The notes below the pieces were generated by a model. It saw nothing but the letters and a program-made list of their open reading frames with translations. It made no database searches and had not been told where the DNA came from. The position numbers and the translations under genes are program-made. A DNA stretch of 64,000 bases from Pseudomonas simiae (GTDB lineage Bacteria > Pseudomonadota > Gammaproteobacteria > Pseudomonadales > Pseudomonadaceae), in contig NZ_FOKB01000002.1 in assembly GCF_900111895.1 (NCBI RefSeq), positions 744,001 to 808,000 on the forward strand, given 5' to 3'. Of this stretch, positions 35,572 through 45,229 are shown piece after piece; positions within the stretch are counted from its first letter, which is position 1; each line of letters starts with the position of its first letter.

Positions 35572-36117
35572 ATGGATAAATCGCAGCGCATGTCTATCCG
35601 TTTGAAATTATTGAGAAAAAAACTTGGTGTTACTTTGGAAGCCCTGGCTGAAAAGTCCGGGATGACCAAGAGTTACCTGTCCAAGGTGGAGCGCGGGCTC
35701 AACACGCCTTCGATTGCCGCCGCGCTGAAGCTGGCCAAGGCGCTGAACGTGAAGGTCGAAGAGCTGTTCAGCGAAGACAGCGTCAGCCTCGACAGCTACA
35801 GCCTGGTGCGCAGCCATGAACGGCCTGACACGTCACCCGGTTATGCGGTGCTGGCCCATCAGGTCAGTGAACGCAGCCTGCTGCCGTTCATCATCTATCC
35901 GCCGGCGGAGTTCACCGACAAGACCTTCAAGGAGCATCTGGGGGAAGAGTTTCTGTTTGTGCACGAAGGCCAGGTGGAGGTGGATTTCATGAACGAACGG
36001 GTGATCCTGGAGCGTGGCGATGCGCTGCACTTCAATGCGCAGAAGCCCCATCGGCTGCGTTCGGTGGGGGATGTGCAGGCGCAATTGCTGGTGGTGGTGC
36101 ACAGCGCGGAAGACTGA
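35572..36117 (+). CDS. XRE-family HTH regulator with C-terminal cupin
   Basis: 181 residues from the ATG at 35572; 35590 is an alternative, neither has a strong RBS. HTH: LGVTLEALAEKSGMTKSYLS (about 17-36). Cupin: LGEEFLFVHEGQVEVDF and LERGDALHFNAQKPHRL (about 120-170). This is the PuuR-like group where the cupin senses a small ligand. It is divergent from the aldolase/DapA-like operon and likely regulates it through the palindrome at 35528-35544. Confidence 0.9.
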   Translation: MDKSQRMSIRLKLLRKKLGVTLEALAEKSGMTKSYLSKVERGLNTPSIAAALKLAKALNVKVEELFSEDSVSLDSYSLVRSHERPDTSPGYAVLAHQVSERSLLPFIIYPPAEFTDKTFKEHLGEEFLFVHEGQVEVDFMNERVILERGDALHFNAQKPHRLRSVGDVQAQLLVVVHSAED

Positions 36118-36147
36118 CGTCGCGCTGGCCTTGTGAACGCGGTCAAT

Positions 36148-36231
36148 GTGGGAGTGGGCTTGCCTGCGATAGCATCACCTCGATTCAGCTGACAGACGGA
36201 GGTGCCTGTATCGCAGGCAAGCCAGCTCCCA
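36148..36231. repeat. REPIN-like inverted pair, GCTGGCTTGCCTGCGAT type
   Basis: GTGGGAGTGGGCTTGCCTGC and GCAGGCAAGCCAGCTCCCAC form inverted arms with small differences. It separates the convergent XRE-cupin and DUF4917 genes. Confidence 0.88.
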
Positions 36232-36256
36232 CAATGGATCGAAGTCGCACAAAAAA

Positions 36257-37273
36257 TCAGCGTTCGACAGGCACTGACAGCGCAGGATGACCCAATGGAT
36301 GCGTCCGCGCCGCAAAGAACTTCAGTGCCACGCCAGTCCCATCGAACAATTCCGAATACCGCCGCTTCTGCTGGCGGATGAACCCATCACTGCGCCCCGA
36401 CACCGAGATCGCCAGCGTCGTCACGTTGGCCTGGCGAATCGCATCCACCAGGTGTTTATCCTGTGGGCCCAACTCATGCCCGAAGATGCACAGCGCCCCT
36501 TCGTGGCTCAGCAACTGCTCATAGCAGAACGACAAATAATCCGAACTGCGGATGGTCTTGAGCTTCTCTTCCACCTTGCCCTCACTGACGAACAGCGGCA
36601 CATCATCAAGGGTCTTGATCGTGTTGTTGATCGCAAAACTGCTGAGCAAGGTGCTGTCGGTGGTCGGCAATTTGCGTGCGGTGCCATCGAGGTTGCGCAC
36701 CAGGTGCAGGCCGCCGTGCAGGTAGAGGATGCGCGTGGTATCGGTGCGGGTATTGCGCAGGTCGAAGCTGGCGTCGGCGCTGCGAAACAGGTCGTCGATG
36801 CCTGGTGTGTGCAGGATCGCCCAATAGTTGAGCAAGTCGTAGTTGCTGGTGAACACGGTGGCGTAATGCTTCAACTCATCGTTGATCGTCGCCAGCGTCG
36901 ACGGCTGCACCAGGCGCCACGGGATATGCACCGCGTGGATGGTATTGATCAAGGCTTCCTTGATCGCGTAATAACGATTGCGCGGCGCCGCTGAGCTGAC
37001 GGCCAGGGCTTTGTTGACCCGGCTGGTGGTCTTCAACGCGCCCAGGGCTTGCTCGAAGCTGCGGGTTTGCAGGGCGTCGAACACGCTGAGTTCGGATTGG
37101 CTGAGGGGTTTTTCTTCGACTGTACGGGCGTTTTCGAACAGCGAGTCGTAGGCAAAGTCTTCCCAAATCGTACGGCTCGCGCCATTGCCGATCAGAATCC
37201 CGCTGAAGTCGGTGCTGCTGCGCACTGCGCTCCAGTCTTCAAGGTGGGCGTCAATATCCTGGAAATCCTTCAT
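36257..37273 (-). CDS. DUF4917 family protein, SIR2-like fold
   Basis: 338 residues, no signal or membrane segment. I recognise DUF4917 by the pattern ILIGNGASRTIWEDFAYDSL (about 26-45), TSNYDLLNYWAI (about 140-151), ILYLHGGLHLVRN (about 183-195) and CIFGHELGPQDKHLVDAI (about 262-279). These resemble SIR2-like NAD-binding proteins (G-N-G-x-S, T-x-N-Y-D, H-G, F-G). In other bacteria such domains act in antiphage NAD depletion, but a standalone DUF4917 has no role that I know. It is alone between a REPIN and the ADH promoter region. Confidence 0.75.
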   Translation of the reverse strand: MKDFQDIDAHLEDWSAVRSSTDFSGILIGNGASRTIWEDFAYDSLFENARTVEEKPLSQSELSVFDALQTRSFEQALGALKTTSRVNKALAVSSAAPRNRYYAIKEALINTIHAVHIPWRLVQPSTLATINDELKHYATVFTSNYDLLNYWAILHTPGIDDLFRSADASFDLRNTRTDTTRILYLHGGLHLVRNLDGTARKLPTTDSTLLSSFAINNTIKTLDDVPLFVSEGKVEEKLKTIRSSDYLSFCYEQLLSHEGALCIFGHELGPQDKHLVDAIRQANVTTLAISVSGRSDGFIRQQKRRYSELFDGTGVALKFFAARTHPLGHPALSVPVER

Positions 37274-37396
37274 TGCGGCGGGTCTACTCGAAATCGGCTG
37301 AGCGGTGACTTTATCACGGGTCGACGTTGATCCTGATCAAGATGCCGCAGAGGGCGCAGGTTGATGCTGTAGGTATAAAGCCTCTGAGGATTCGCC

Positions 37397-38545
37397 ATGA
37401 GCAGCACCTTCTTCATCCCCGCCGTCAACATCATGGGCACCGACTGCCTCGACGAAGCCATGATCGCCATCCGCAACTATGGTTTTCGCAAGGCGCTGAT
37501 CGTCACTGACGCCGGCCTGGCCAAGGCGGGCGTTGCGAGCATGATCGCCGAGAAACTGGCGATGCAGGACATCGACTCGGTGATCTACGATGGCGCCAAG
37601 CCCAACCCCAACGTTGAAAACGTCGAAAAAGGCCTGACCCTGTTGCAGGAAAGCGCCTGTGATTTCGTGGTGTCCCTGGGCGGCGGCTCACCCCATGACT
37701 GCGCCAAGGGGATCGCCCTGTGCGCGACCAACGGCGGGCATATCGGCGACTACGAAGGCGTCGACCAGTCCAGCAAACCGCAACTGCCCCTGGTGGCCAT
37801 CAACACCACCGCCGGCACCGCCAGCGAGATGACCCGTTTCTGCATCATTACCGACGAAACCCGCCATGTGAAAATGGCCATCGTCGACCGCAACGTCACG
37901 CCGCTGCTGTCGGTCAACGACCCAAGCCTGATGGTCGGCATGCCCAAGGGCCTCACCGCCGCCACCGGCATGGACGCGCTGACTCATGCCATCGAAGCCT
38001 ACGTGTCCACCGCCGCCAATCCGATCACCGACGCTTGCGCGATCAAGGCCATCGAACTGATCAGCGCCAACCTGCGCCTGGCGGTACGCGATGGCAGCGA
38101 CAAAGCCGCGCGGGAGAATATGGCCTATGCGCAATTCCTCGCCGGCATGGCCTTCAACAACGCGTCCCTGGGTTTTGTGCACGCCATGGCGCACCAGTTG
38201 GGCGGTTTCTACGACCTGCCGCACGGCGTGTGCAACGCGGTGTTGCTGCCCCACGTGCAAAGCTTCAACGCCAGCGTCAGCGCCAAACGCCTGAGCGACG
38301 TAGGCCGCGCTTTGGGCGCCGACGTCAAGGGTTTCAGCGACGAAGAGGGCGCCCAGGCCGCCATCGCCGCGATTCGTAGCCTGGCCCATGACGTTGAGAT
38401 TCCCGCCGGATTGCGCGAGCTGGGTGCCAAGTTGCAGGACATTCCATTGCTGGCGACCAACGCACTGAAGGATGCCTGCGGACTGACCAACCCTCGGCGG
38501 GCGGATCAACGTCAGATTGAGGAGATCTTCCGCAGCGCGTTTTGA
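37397..38545 (+). CDS. Iron-containing alcohol dehydrogenase
   Basis: 382 residues, full length for group III Fe-ADHs (YiaY/ErcA-like). NAD-binding [14 protein letters not shown] (about 96-109) and metal ligands in [14 protein letters not shown] and [21 protein letters not shown] (Asp/His/His/His). Oxidises short-chain alcohols with NAD+, or reduces aldehydes; substrate not assigned. RBS GAGG precedes the ATG. The last 34 bases overlap the end of the convergent MFS gene. Confidence 0.92.
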   Translation: MSSTFFIPAVNIMGTDCLDEAMIAIRNYGFRKALIVTDAGLAKAGVASMIAEKLAMQDIDSVIYDGAKPNPNVENVEKGLTLLQESACDFVVSLGGGSPHDCAKGIALCATNGGHIGDYEGVDQSSKPQLPLVAINTTAGTASEMTRFCIITDETRHVKMAIVDRNVTPLLSVNDPSLMVGMPKGLTAATGMDALTHAIEAYVSTAANPITDACAIKAIELISANLRLAVRDGSDKAARENMAYAQFLAGMAFNNASLGFVHAMAHQLGGFYDLPHGVCNAVLLPHVQSFNASVSAKRLSDVGRALGADVKGFSDEEGAQAAIAAIRSLAHDVEIPAGLRELGAKLQDIPLLATNALKDACGLTNPRRADQRQIEEIFRSAF

Positions 38546-39699
38546 TCTGCCCGGCAGCGGGCGACGCACACCCACGCGGCGCCCGCCAACGCCATACATA
38601 AAGCCGCCAACGACCATGCCTGCTGACTCACTAGCAGGCTCGCCATACCGCCAATCAACGCCGCCATGAGTTGGTGCATGAAACCGCTCAACGCCATGGC
38701 GTAGGAACCACTCACCGGCGACTCATCGTTGGCCACGGACAAACTGATTGGGTAACTCATCGACTGCCCCAGCACTGCCACGCAATACGGCAGCCACAAC
38801 AAGATGGCGAGCCCGCCAGCAAACACACTGCCTAAAAGCATCACTGCCGTTCCTGTCAGCAACAGGGCTACGCCCCAGCCCATCATCGTTAATCGACCCG
38901 AGCGCGCCACAAAGCGGTTGACCATCAATGCCCCCGCCAGATAAGCCGCGCTGATTGGCCAACCCAACCCACCATATTGCGCCGCGCTCCACTCGAAACG
39001 CCCTTGCAGTATCAACGGTGCACAGGTGTTGAAGGCAATGATCACCCCATAACCCAGGCCACCGGCCAAGGCTGGGTACAGAAACGGTGGATGCCGCACG
39101 ATCGTGGCATAGATGCGCCAGGCGGATAGAGACTCGTCAGCTTTCACCAGTGCCGGGAACATCACCCGCTGCAACACCAGCATCAACCCGAGCGCGCCAA
39201 TCGCCAACCCGTAGAAGATCGCCTCCCAGCCCAAGATCACCTGCAACAACGAACCTGCGAATTGGCCGATACCCAAGGCAATCACAAAGGTCATGCCCAG
39301 CCACGACAAACCCTTTGCCAGCAAAGCACCGCTGAAACTATCACGCACCAATACTCGCGCCATCACCGAAACACCGCCCGCGCCCAGCCCTTGAACCAGC
39401 CGCAATGCCAGGAACGCTTCAACGTTGAACGCTGAAGGGATTGCTGCACTCGCCAACGCATACACGGCAAGCGCTGCCAACAGCACAGGCTTGCGCCCAA
39501 AGCGTTCGCTCAGGTGGCCCCACAACAACATCGGCAAAGCCATGCCGACCAAGTAGATCGCTAGGGCCAGCGCGACGTGGCCTTCGGCGGCGGGGAGGGA
39601 ACGTGCGATTGCTGGCACGGCGGGCAGGTAGCTGCTGATTCCGACTTGGGCGAGGAAGGCGGCACTGCAGGCTAGGGTGAGGGTGGTCGAGTTTTTCAA
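38512..39699 (-). CDS. MFS transporter, Bcr/CflA-like
   Basis: About 395 residues. No ATG in frame at the 5' end; I favour TTG at 39699, giving [20 protein letters not shown], since a TTG at 39732 adds a charged leader. The segment [25 protein letters not shown] is the MFS loop 2-3 motif of drug-efflux pumps, and 12 helices are visible. It follows the alpha-oxoamine synthase on the same strand with a 103-base gap, so export of that enzyme's product is possible. The 3' end overlaps the ADH gene by 34 bases. Confidence 0.82.
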   Translation of the reverse strand: MKNSTTLTLACSAAFLAQVGISSYLPAVPAIARSLPAAEGHVALALAIYLVGMALPMLLWGHLSERFGRKPVLLAALAVYALASAAIPSAFNVEAFLALRLVQGLGAGGVSVMARVLVRDSFSGALLAKGLSWLGMTFVIALGIGQFAGSLLQVILGWEAIFYGLAIGALGLMLVLQRVMFPALVKADESLSAWRIYATIVRHPPFLYPALAGGLGYGVIIAFNTCAPLILQGRFEWSAAQYGGLGWPISAAYLAGALMVNRFVARSGRLTMMGWGVALLLTGTAVMLLGSVFAGGLAILLWLPYCVAVLGQSMSYPISLSVANDESPVSGSYAMALSGFMHQLMAALIGGMASLLVSQQAWSLAALCMALAGAAWVCVARCRADQNALRKISSI

Positions 39700-39802
39700 G
39701 AATGGGCATCCGTCATTGCGAGTGTTGAGCAAGTCATCGAAAACCCAACTGTTAGAACGAGCCGCATTGTTAGAAACTCTGAATTATTGGAAAGCACAAA
39801 GA

Positions 39803-41029
39803 TTAAAGGTCGATTTTATTTTCTTCTATCAGACTCATGAGCCTTGAGCAAAATGAAAGTATTGTTTCATGGGCCATGTCCGCTCGGAGCGTTACGCGAA
39901 TTGCCGCGTTCCCTCGGGGCACCACGGGGAAAAACACGGCCGAAGTGAAGAAGCCACTGTTAGCGAGTTGTGCAGCGATTATGTTCGCTTTTTCCGCCTC
40001 GCCACAGGGTATCAAACGGATAGCAGTGCGCGTACCTTGCTGCTCCGTCTCTATAAGGCTGTCAAATAGCTGTATGTTGGCGAGGAGCCTTTCCTGGAGT
40101 ATAAGTAACTCATTCGTTTGATGGATTTTTATAGAGGCTAGGCCTGCGCCGATAGAGGCGGAATTTAAACTTTGGGACCAGTTGCTAGGACCGCCGTATC
40201 GATACATGAGGCTCTTTTGTTTTTCACTACCAAACATCACTAATCCTCCGCTGGCACCGAATGACTTGCCGAGAGACGCGACAATCAAAGTTTGATCGTC
40301 TAGCGATTGAAAGTGTGGTCGGATGAATCCTCTTCCTTTCTCTCCAAATGCAGATAAAGCGTGAGAGTCGTCCAGATAAAGAAATAGCCCATACCGCGAT
40401 TTAAGATAGAGCAAGCTGTCAATATCCGCTTTTCCACCCATGCTGTAGATGCCGTCTGCTATGTAAGCGACGTGTTTGCGCTTCTTACATAAGTCTTCAA
40501 TAAAACATATGTCATTGTGAGGTGCGGTTGTTACTTCTGTCTCATCTGCACAGGAAGCTTTAATATGGTTCATCGAATAATGAGAGTGTTTGTCGAATAC
40601 CATTGTCGGGGGCGTGTTATCAGTGAAGGCGCCACTAGCAAGTAAGGGCAATAAGCCGGCACTGGCTGCACTGCAGGACAAGGTGCTTAGACATGTTGAG
40701 TTGAATAGAGTTGATAGCGTTGTTTCGTATTGCTCAAGTATGTCTAGCTTGCATCGATTTTTTGAATTTGCGATTCGTAATGTCTTAGCGGTCGTTATGC
40801 CTTGGATCGCGCCTTCCAATATTTGTGGGTGGTAGTCAAGACCAAGATATGAGGTGGTGCAGAAGTGGTGAAGGTCTCGTCCATATTGGTCAGTAAAATA
40901 GTTGGGTTTCTTTACGGTTGCATTAAGTTCACAAATTCGTCCGGTTTTGGCTGATTGCCAGTCTTTATCAGAGAGCGCGATTATCTTTTTGTGGTTTGAG
41001 AATTTATGTGTGACTTGTGGGGTTTCCAT
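39803..41029 (-). CDS. Alpha-oxoamine synthase family PLP enzyme (orphan)
   Basis: 408 residues, aminotransferase class I/II fold of the KBL/BioF/serine palmitoyltransferase/CqsA family. Motifs: FCTTSYLGLDYHPQIL (about 56-71), DKHSHYSMNHIKAS with the stacking His (about 150), LYLDDSHALSAFGEKGRGF (PLP Asp, about 217-235) and the Schiff-base Lys255 in ASLGKSFGASGG. Such enzymes join an amino acid with an acyl-CoA and release CO2. It is not BioF or KBL by context, as no bio or tdh genes are near. Base composition is clearly more AT-rich than its neighbours, pointing to transfer. RBS AAGGA upstream. Confidence 0.85.
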   Translation of the reverse strand: METPQVTHKFSNHKKIIALSDKDWQSAKTGRICELNATVKKPNYFTDQYGRDLHHFCTTSYLGLDYHPQILEGAIQGITTAKTLRIANSKNRCKLDILEQYETTLSTLFNSTCLSTLSCSAASAGLLPLLASGAFTDNTPPTMVFDKHSHYSMNHIKASCADETEVTTAPHNDICFIEDLCKKRKHVAYIADGIYSMGGKADIDSLLYLKSRYGLFLYLDDSHALSAFGEKGRGFIRPHFQSLDDQTLIVASLGKSFGASGGLVMFGSEKQKSLMYRYGGPSNWSQSLNSASIGAGLASIKIHQTNELLILQERLLANIQLFDSLIETEQQGTRTAIRLIPCGEAEKANIIAAQLANSGFFTSAVFFPVVPRGNAAIRVTLRADMAHETILSFCSRLMSLIEENKIDL

Positions 41030-41366
41030 TTTTTCGTCCTTGGAGGTGATGGGCGGAAACAGTAACGGGAAAAGTTTTGAAGGTTAAGTCAGGCGCTTCC
41101 TATACGATCAATGCCAGGCGAATATTTTAGTGTGAGTAATTTCCTACGAGGTTTAATGGCAAATCAATGTTTGCGTCTATGTAGCAATGGGGGCGAGGAG
41201 TATTTTATTGTGGTGTGTCGAGCTAAGCGTTTGAGGGGGCTTGCGATTTGTTGAGGTCGCCTCTCACTATATTGAGTAAGGTGGCAGTGTTGAGGACGGA
41301 TGTGACGATGGCTTTCGAAGGCCTGTCTCTCAGGTAGTCAAACTGGCGGGATGAAGGGAGTACTAG
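41030..41366. other. AT-rich intergenic region
   Basis: 337 bases with no open frame I can support on either strand. AT content stays high, as in the alpha-oxoamine synthase gene, until about 41340. It must hold promoters for that gene (minus) and for the Rossmann gene (plus), but I see no confident -35/-10 pair. Confidence 0.6.
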
Positions 41367-42041
41367 ATGAGAGTTCTATTATTCGGTGCCACCGGCATGG
41401 TCGGCCAGGGCGTGCTACGCGAGTGCCTGTTGGCCGCCGACGTGCAGGAAGTCGTCGCCGTCGCCCGCACGCCCTTGACCCAGGAGCACGGTAAGCTGCA
41501 TCAGGTGTTGCACAGCGACATGCTGGATTTCCAGCCCCTGGAAAATCTGCTGCAAGGCTTTGATGCGTGTTTCTTCTGCCTCGGCGTTTCGTCGGCGGGG
41601 ATGAATGAAACCCAGTACACCCAACTCACCTATGACCTCACCCTGGTCGCCGCCAGTACGCTGGCGCGGCTCAATCCGCAGATGACGTTTATCTATGTGT
41701 CCGGCGCCGGTACGGATAGCTCCGAGGCGGGCAAGTCGATGTGGGCGCGGATCAAGGGCAAGACCGAGAACGCGTTGCTGCGCCTGCCGTTCAAGGCCGT
41801 GTATCTGTTTCGGCCGGGAGTGATCCAGCCGTTGCATGGCGTGCGTTCGAAGACGCCGTTGTACCAGACCTTCTACTCAGTGCTTGGGCCGTTGTTGTCG
41901 TTGGTGCGGCGGCTGAAGCCGGGTTGGGTCGTGAGCACCGAGACGGTGGGCCGGGCGATGTTGCAGGTGGCAAGCCAAGGTGCGCCGCAGCCGGTGGTGG
42001 AGCAGGCCGAGATCAATCGGCTGGCCAGCGAGCGTCACTGA
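41367..42041 (+). CDS. NAD(P)-binding Rossmann protein (atypical SDR)
   Basis: 224 residues. Starts with the dinucleotide-binding strand-turn MRVLLFGATGMVGQGVLREC (GxxGxxG, 7-13). The Ser/Tyr region FIYVSGAGTDSSEAG and YLFRPGVIQPLHG are like those of atypical SDRs and NmrA/YwnB-type oxidoreductases. No substrate can be given. The stop shares one base with the ATG of the LysR gene (TGATG). Confidence 0.85.
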   Translation: MRVLLFGATGMVGQGVLRECLLAADVQEVVAVARTPLTQEHGKLHQVLHSDMLDFQPLENLLQGFDACFFCLGVSSAGMNETQYTQLTYDLTLVAASTLARLNPQMTFIYVSGAGTDSSEAGKSMWARIKGKTENALLRLPFKAVYLFRPGVIQPLHGVRSKTPLYQTFYSVLGPLLSLVRRLKPGWVVSTETVGRAMLQVASQGAPQPVVEQAEINRLASERH

Positions 42042-42949
42042 TGTTGCACAAGAGCCTGGTGCGTCGGCTGGACTTGATCACGCTGCAGCTGTTCGTTGCG
42101 GTGTTTGAGGAAGGTACGCTGACCCGCGCCGCCAACCGTGAAGCCATTGCCGTGTCGGCCGCCAGCAAGCGGCTGATGGAGCTTGAGCAGGTGCTGGGCG
42201 TCAGTCTGTTCGTGCGACGGGCCAAGGGCATGGACCTGACGGCGGCCGGCGAAACGCTGTTGCACCATGCGCGGCAGATGCTGTTCAACGTCGAGAAGAT
42301 GGGCCTGGAGCTGGGCGAGCACAGCCACGGCGTGCGCGGTTATGTGCGGATGCTGGCCAACCTGTCGGCAATCATTCAGTTTCTTCCGGAAGACCTGCGG
42401 GATTTTTCCGAACGGCATCCCGAAGTGAAAACCGACCTGGAGGAACGCCCCAGCAATGGCGTGGTGCAAGGCGTGCTGGATGGCGTGGCGGACCTGGGCA
42501 TCTGCTCCAGTGACACCGATACCAAAGGCCTGCCCAGCGTGACCTATCGCCACGACAAACTGGTGGTGCTGATGCCGGCGGATCACCCATTGGCGGCGCG
42601 CAAAAACCTGGCATTTGCCGACACCCTGGACAGTGATTACGTGGGCCTGCACGCTGCCAGCTCGATCAATATGCGCACCCACGCCGCCGCACGCGAGGCG
42701 GGCAAGATGCTGCGCCTGCGCATTCATGTGCCGGGGTTCGATGCGATGTGCCGGATGGTCCAGGCGAATATGGGCATCGGCATCCTGCCGCAGAAAGCGT
42801 ACGAACTGTTTGGGCGTGCCTTGGGTTTGCATGCCGTGCCGCTGACGGACGACTGGTCGGATCGCAGCCTGATCCTGGTAGTGCGCGATGAGGCGCAGTT
42901 GTCGCCGGTCAGCCGGCTGCTGTTCGATTATCTGAGTGTTCGCGTTTAG
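42041..42949 (+). CDS. LysR-family regulator
   Basis: 302 residues from the ATG at 42041, overlapping the previous stop. HTH: LITLQLFVAVFEEGTLTRAANREAIAVSAASKRLMELE (about 10-47). Substrate-binding domain follows, with MLANLSAIIQFLPEDLRDF and VPGFDAMCRMVQANMGIGIL. It is 89 bases upstream of the CoA-transferase gene on the same strand and may regulate that cluster. Confidence 0.92.
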   Translation: MLHKSLVRRLDLITLQLFVAVFEEGTLTRAANREAIAVSAASKRLMELEQVLGVSLFVRRAKGMDLTAAGETLLHHARQMLFNVEKMGLELGEHSHGVRGYVRMLANLSAIIQFLPEDLRDFSERHPEVKTDLEERPSNGVVQGVLDGVADLGICSSDTDTKGLPSVTYRHDKLVVLMPADHPLAARKNLAFADTLDSDYVGLHAASSINMRTHAAAREAGKMLRLRIHVPGFDAMCRMVQANMGIGILPQKAYELFGRALGLHAVPLTDDWSDRSLILVVRDEAQLSPVSRLLFDYLSVRV

Positions 42950-43038
42950 CGAACGCTCCTTGCCAACTGACGGTTGGATTTCTCCGGCCTCTGGCCTCTA
43001 GTCTTGGCGTCACATTCCAAGAACAAGAGGTACACCCC

Positions 43039-44232
43039 ATGACGGCTCCCCTGAGCGGTATCAAGGTGGTCGAGATCGGCACCTTGATTGCCGCGCCGTT
43101 TGCCGCCCGGATGATGGCCGAGTTTGGTGCCGAGGTGATCAAGATCGAAGCCATGGGCCAAGGCGATCCGCTTCGCAAATGGCGAAAGCTGCACGAAGGC
43201 ACCTCGCTATGGTGGTACCTGCAATCGCGCAACAAGAAGTCGCTGGCGCTGGACCTCAAGTCGCCGGAAGGCCTGGACCTGATCAAGCAATTGCTCGGCG
43301 ACGCCGACGTCCTCATCGAAAACCTGCGCCCCGGCGGCCTGGAGAAACTCGGCCTCGGCTGGGACGTGTTGCATGCCCTCAACCCCAAGTTGACCCTGGT
43401 GCGCATCTCCGGCTACGGCCAGACCGGCCCTTATCGTGACCGTCCGGGCTTTGGTGCGATTGGCGAGGCCATGGGCGGGATTCGCTACACCACCGGCAAT
43501 CCGGATTCGCCGCCAGCGCGAGTGGGCGTGAGCCTGGGGGATTCGCTGGCTTCGTTGCACGGTGTGATTGGCGCACTGATGTCGTTGCTGCGGGTCAAGA
43601 CGGGGCAGGGCGACGGGCAGATTGTCGATGTGTCGCTGGCCGAAAGTGTGTTCAACCTGATGGAAAGCCTGGTGCCGGAATACGACATGCTCGGCCATGT
43701 GCGCGAACGCAGCGGCGGCGCCTTGCCGGGCATTGCACCGTCCAACACCTACCTGACGGCCGACGGTGCCTACGTGGTGATCGCCGGCAACAGTGATCCG
43801 ATCTACAAGCGGTTGATGACCACCATTGGCCGTGCCGATCTGGCCGAAGCGCCTGAATTCGCCCACAACGATGGTCGGGCCGCCAAGAGTGGGTTACTCG
43901 ACGCCGCGATCACGCACTGGACCAGCAGCCTGCCCATCGAGCAAGTGCTCAGCGCTCTGGAGGCCGCTGAAGTACCGGCCGGGCGTATCTACTCCGTAGC
44001 CGATATCGTCGGCGACCCGCACTACCAGGCGCGTGACATGTTGCTCAATGCCGAGCTGCCCGGCGGTGTGTCGGTGAAGATGCCCGGCATCGTCCCCAAG
44101 CTCTCGGAAACCCCTGGCGGCGTGAATTGGCAGGGCCCGACGTTGGGCCAGCACACCGACGATATTCTCGGTAGCCTGGGCCTCACCGGCGCTGATATCC
44201 AACGCCTGAAAACCGCGGGAGTGGTGCAATGA
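43039..44232 (+). CDS. Family III CoA-transferase (CaiB/BaiF)
   Basis: 397 residues. CaiB/BaiF features: GIKVVEIGTLIAAPFAARMM at the N-terminus, NKKSLALDLKSPEGLDLI, ENLRPGGLEKLGLGWD, RISGYGQTGPYRDRPGFG, and the catalytic Asp in VGVSLGDSLASLHG (about 160). Moves CoA from a donor such as succinyl-CoA to a carboxylic acid. The stop overlaps the HMG-CoA lyase-like start by four bases (ATGA), so the acid is probably activated and then cleaved by the next enzyme. Confidence 0.92.
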   Translation: MTAPLSGIKVVEIGTLIAAPFAARMMAEFGAEVIKIEAMGQGDPLRKWRKLHEGTSLWWYLQSRNKKSLALDLKSPEGLDLIKQLLGDADVLIENLRPGGLEKLGLGWDVLHALNPKLTLVRISGYGQTGPYRDRPGFGAIGEAMGGIRYTTGNPDSPPARVGVSLGDSLASLHGVIGALMSLLRVKTGQGDGQIVDVSLAESVFNLMESLVPEYDMLGHVRERSGGALPGIAPSNTYLTADGAYVVIAGNSDPIYKRLMTTIGRADLAEAPEFAHNDGRAAKSGLLDAAITHWTSSLPIEQVLSALEAAEVPAGRIYSVADIVGDPHYQARDMLLNAELPGGVSVKMPGIVPKLSETPGGVNWQGPTLGQHTDDILGSLGLTGADIQRLKTAGVVQ

Positions 44233-45170
44233 TTTCCGACTACTGCGACGCGCTGATCGTGCAGGAAGTGTCGCCGCGCGACGGCCTGCAGATCGAGCCG
44301 ACCTGGGTCGAGACGGCCGACAAGATCGCCCTCATCGACCAGCTTTCCCTCGCCGGTTTTTCGCGGATCGAGGCGGGTTCGTTCGTCTCGCCCAAGGCCA
44401 TTCCGGCGTTGCGCGATGGTGAGCAAGTGTTCAAGGGCATTGAGCGCAAGGCCGGTGTGATCTACGTGGCGCTGATCCCCAACCTCAAGGGCGCGCAGCG
44501 TGCCATTGAGTCTTGCGCCGATGAACTGAACCTGGTGATGTCCGCCAGCCAGACCCACAACCTGGCCAATATGCGCATGCGCTGCGAGGCGTCGTTGGCG
44601 GCGTTTGGTGACATCGTCAGTTTTGCCGGCGATTTCCCGGTGAGGCTCAACGCCAGCATCGCTACCACCTTCGGTTGCCCGTTCGAAGGCAAGATCGATG
44701 AAGACCGCGTGTTGCAGATTGTCGAGGCGTATCAAGCACTGGGTATCCGGGGCATCAGCCTCGCGGACACGACTGGCATGGCCAACCCGCGCCAAGTGGA
44801 ACGCTTGGTCAAACGCGTGCTGGAGCGCGTGTCCGCCAGTGATCTGACCCTGCATTTCCACAACACCCGCGGCCTGGGCCTGTGCAATGTGCTGGCCGCC
44901 TATGAGGCCGGCGCCCGTCGTTTTGACGCGGCGCTCGGTGGCTTGGGTGGCTGCCCGTTTGCGCCGGGGGCGTCGGGCAATATCTGCACCGAAGACCTGG
45001 TGAACCTGTGTGATGAAGTCGGGATTCACACCGGCATCGACCTGCCGCACCTGCTGAATATGTCCCGCCGTCTACCCGCTTTGCTTGGACACGAGTTGCC
45101 CGGCCAGGTAGCCAAGGCCGGACGCAATTGCGACCTGCATCCACCCCCGGCGTACATCGCCACGCTGTAA
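44229..45170 (+). CDS. Hydroxymethylglutaryl-CoA lyase family enzyme
   Basis: 313 residues, HMGL-like TIM barrel of the DRE-TIM family. Motifs: VQEVSPRDGLQIEPTWV (metal and Arg/Asp, about 10-26), TFGCPFEG, and the signature GGLGGCPFAPGASGNICTED with the active-site Cys (about 237-256). Cleaves a 3-hydroxy-3-methyl acyl-CoA, HMG-CoA giving acetoacetate and acetyl-CoA, or citramalyl-CoA-type substrates. Coupling with the CoA-transferase suggests that the free acid is imported, activated and cleaved. Confidence 0.9.
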   Translation: MISDYCDALIVQEVSPRDGLQIEPTWVETADKIALIDQLSLAGFSRIEAGSFVSPKAIPALRDGEQVFKGIERKAGVIYVALIPNLKGAQRAIESCADELNLVMSASQTHNLANMRMRCEASLAAFGDIVSFAGDFPVRLNASIATTFGCPFEGKIDEDRVLQIVEAYQALGIRGISLADTTGMANPRQVERLVKRVLERVSASDLTLHFHNTRGLGLCNVLAAYEAGARRFDAALGGLGGCPFAPGASGNICTEDLVNLCDEVGIHTGIDLPHLLNMSRRLPALLGHELPGQVAKAGRNCDLHPPPAYIATL

Positions 45171-45229
45171 CGCCGCACCAGACAACAAAAACAATCGGGC
45201 GCCTGTGAGCAGCCCGCTGGAGAGAAACC

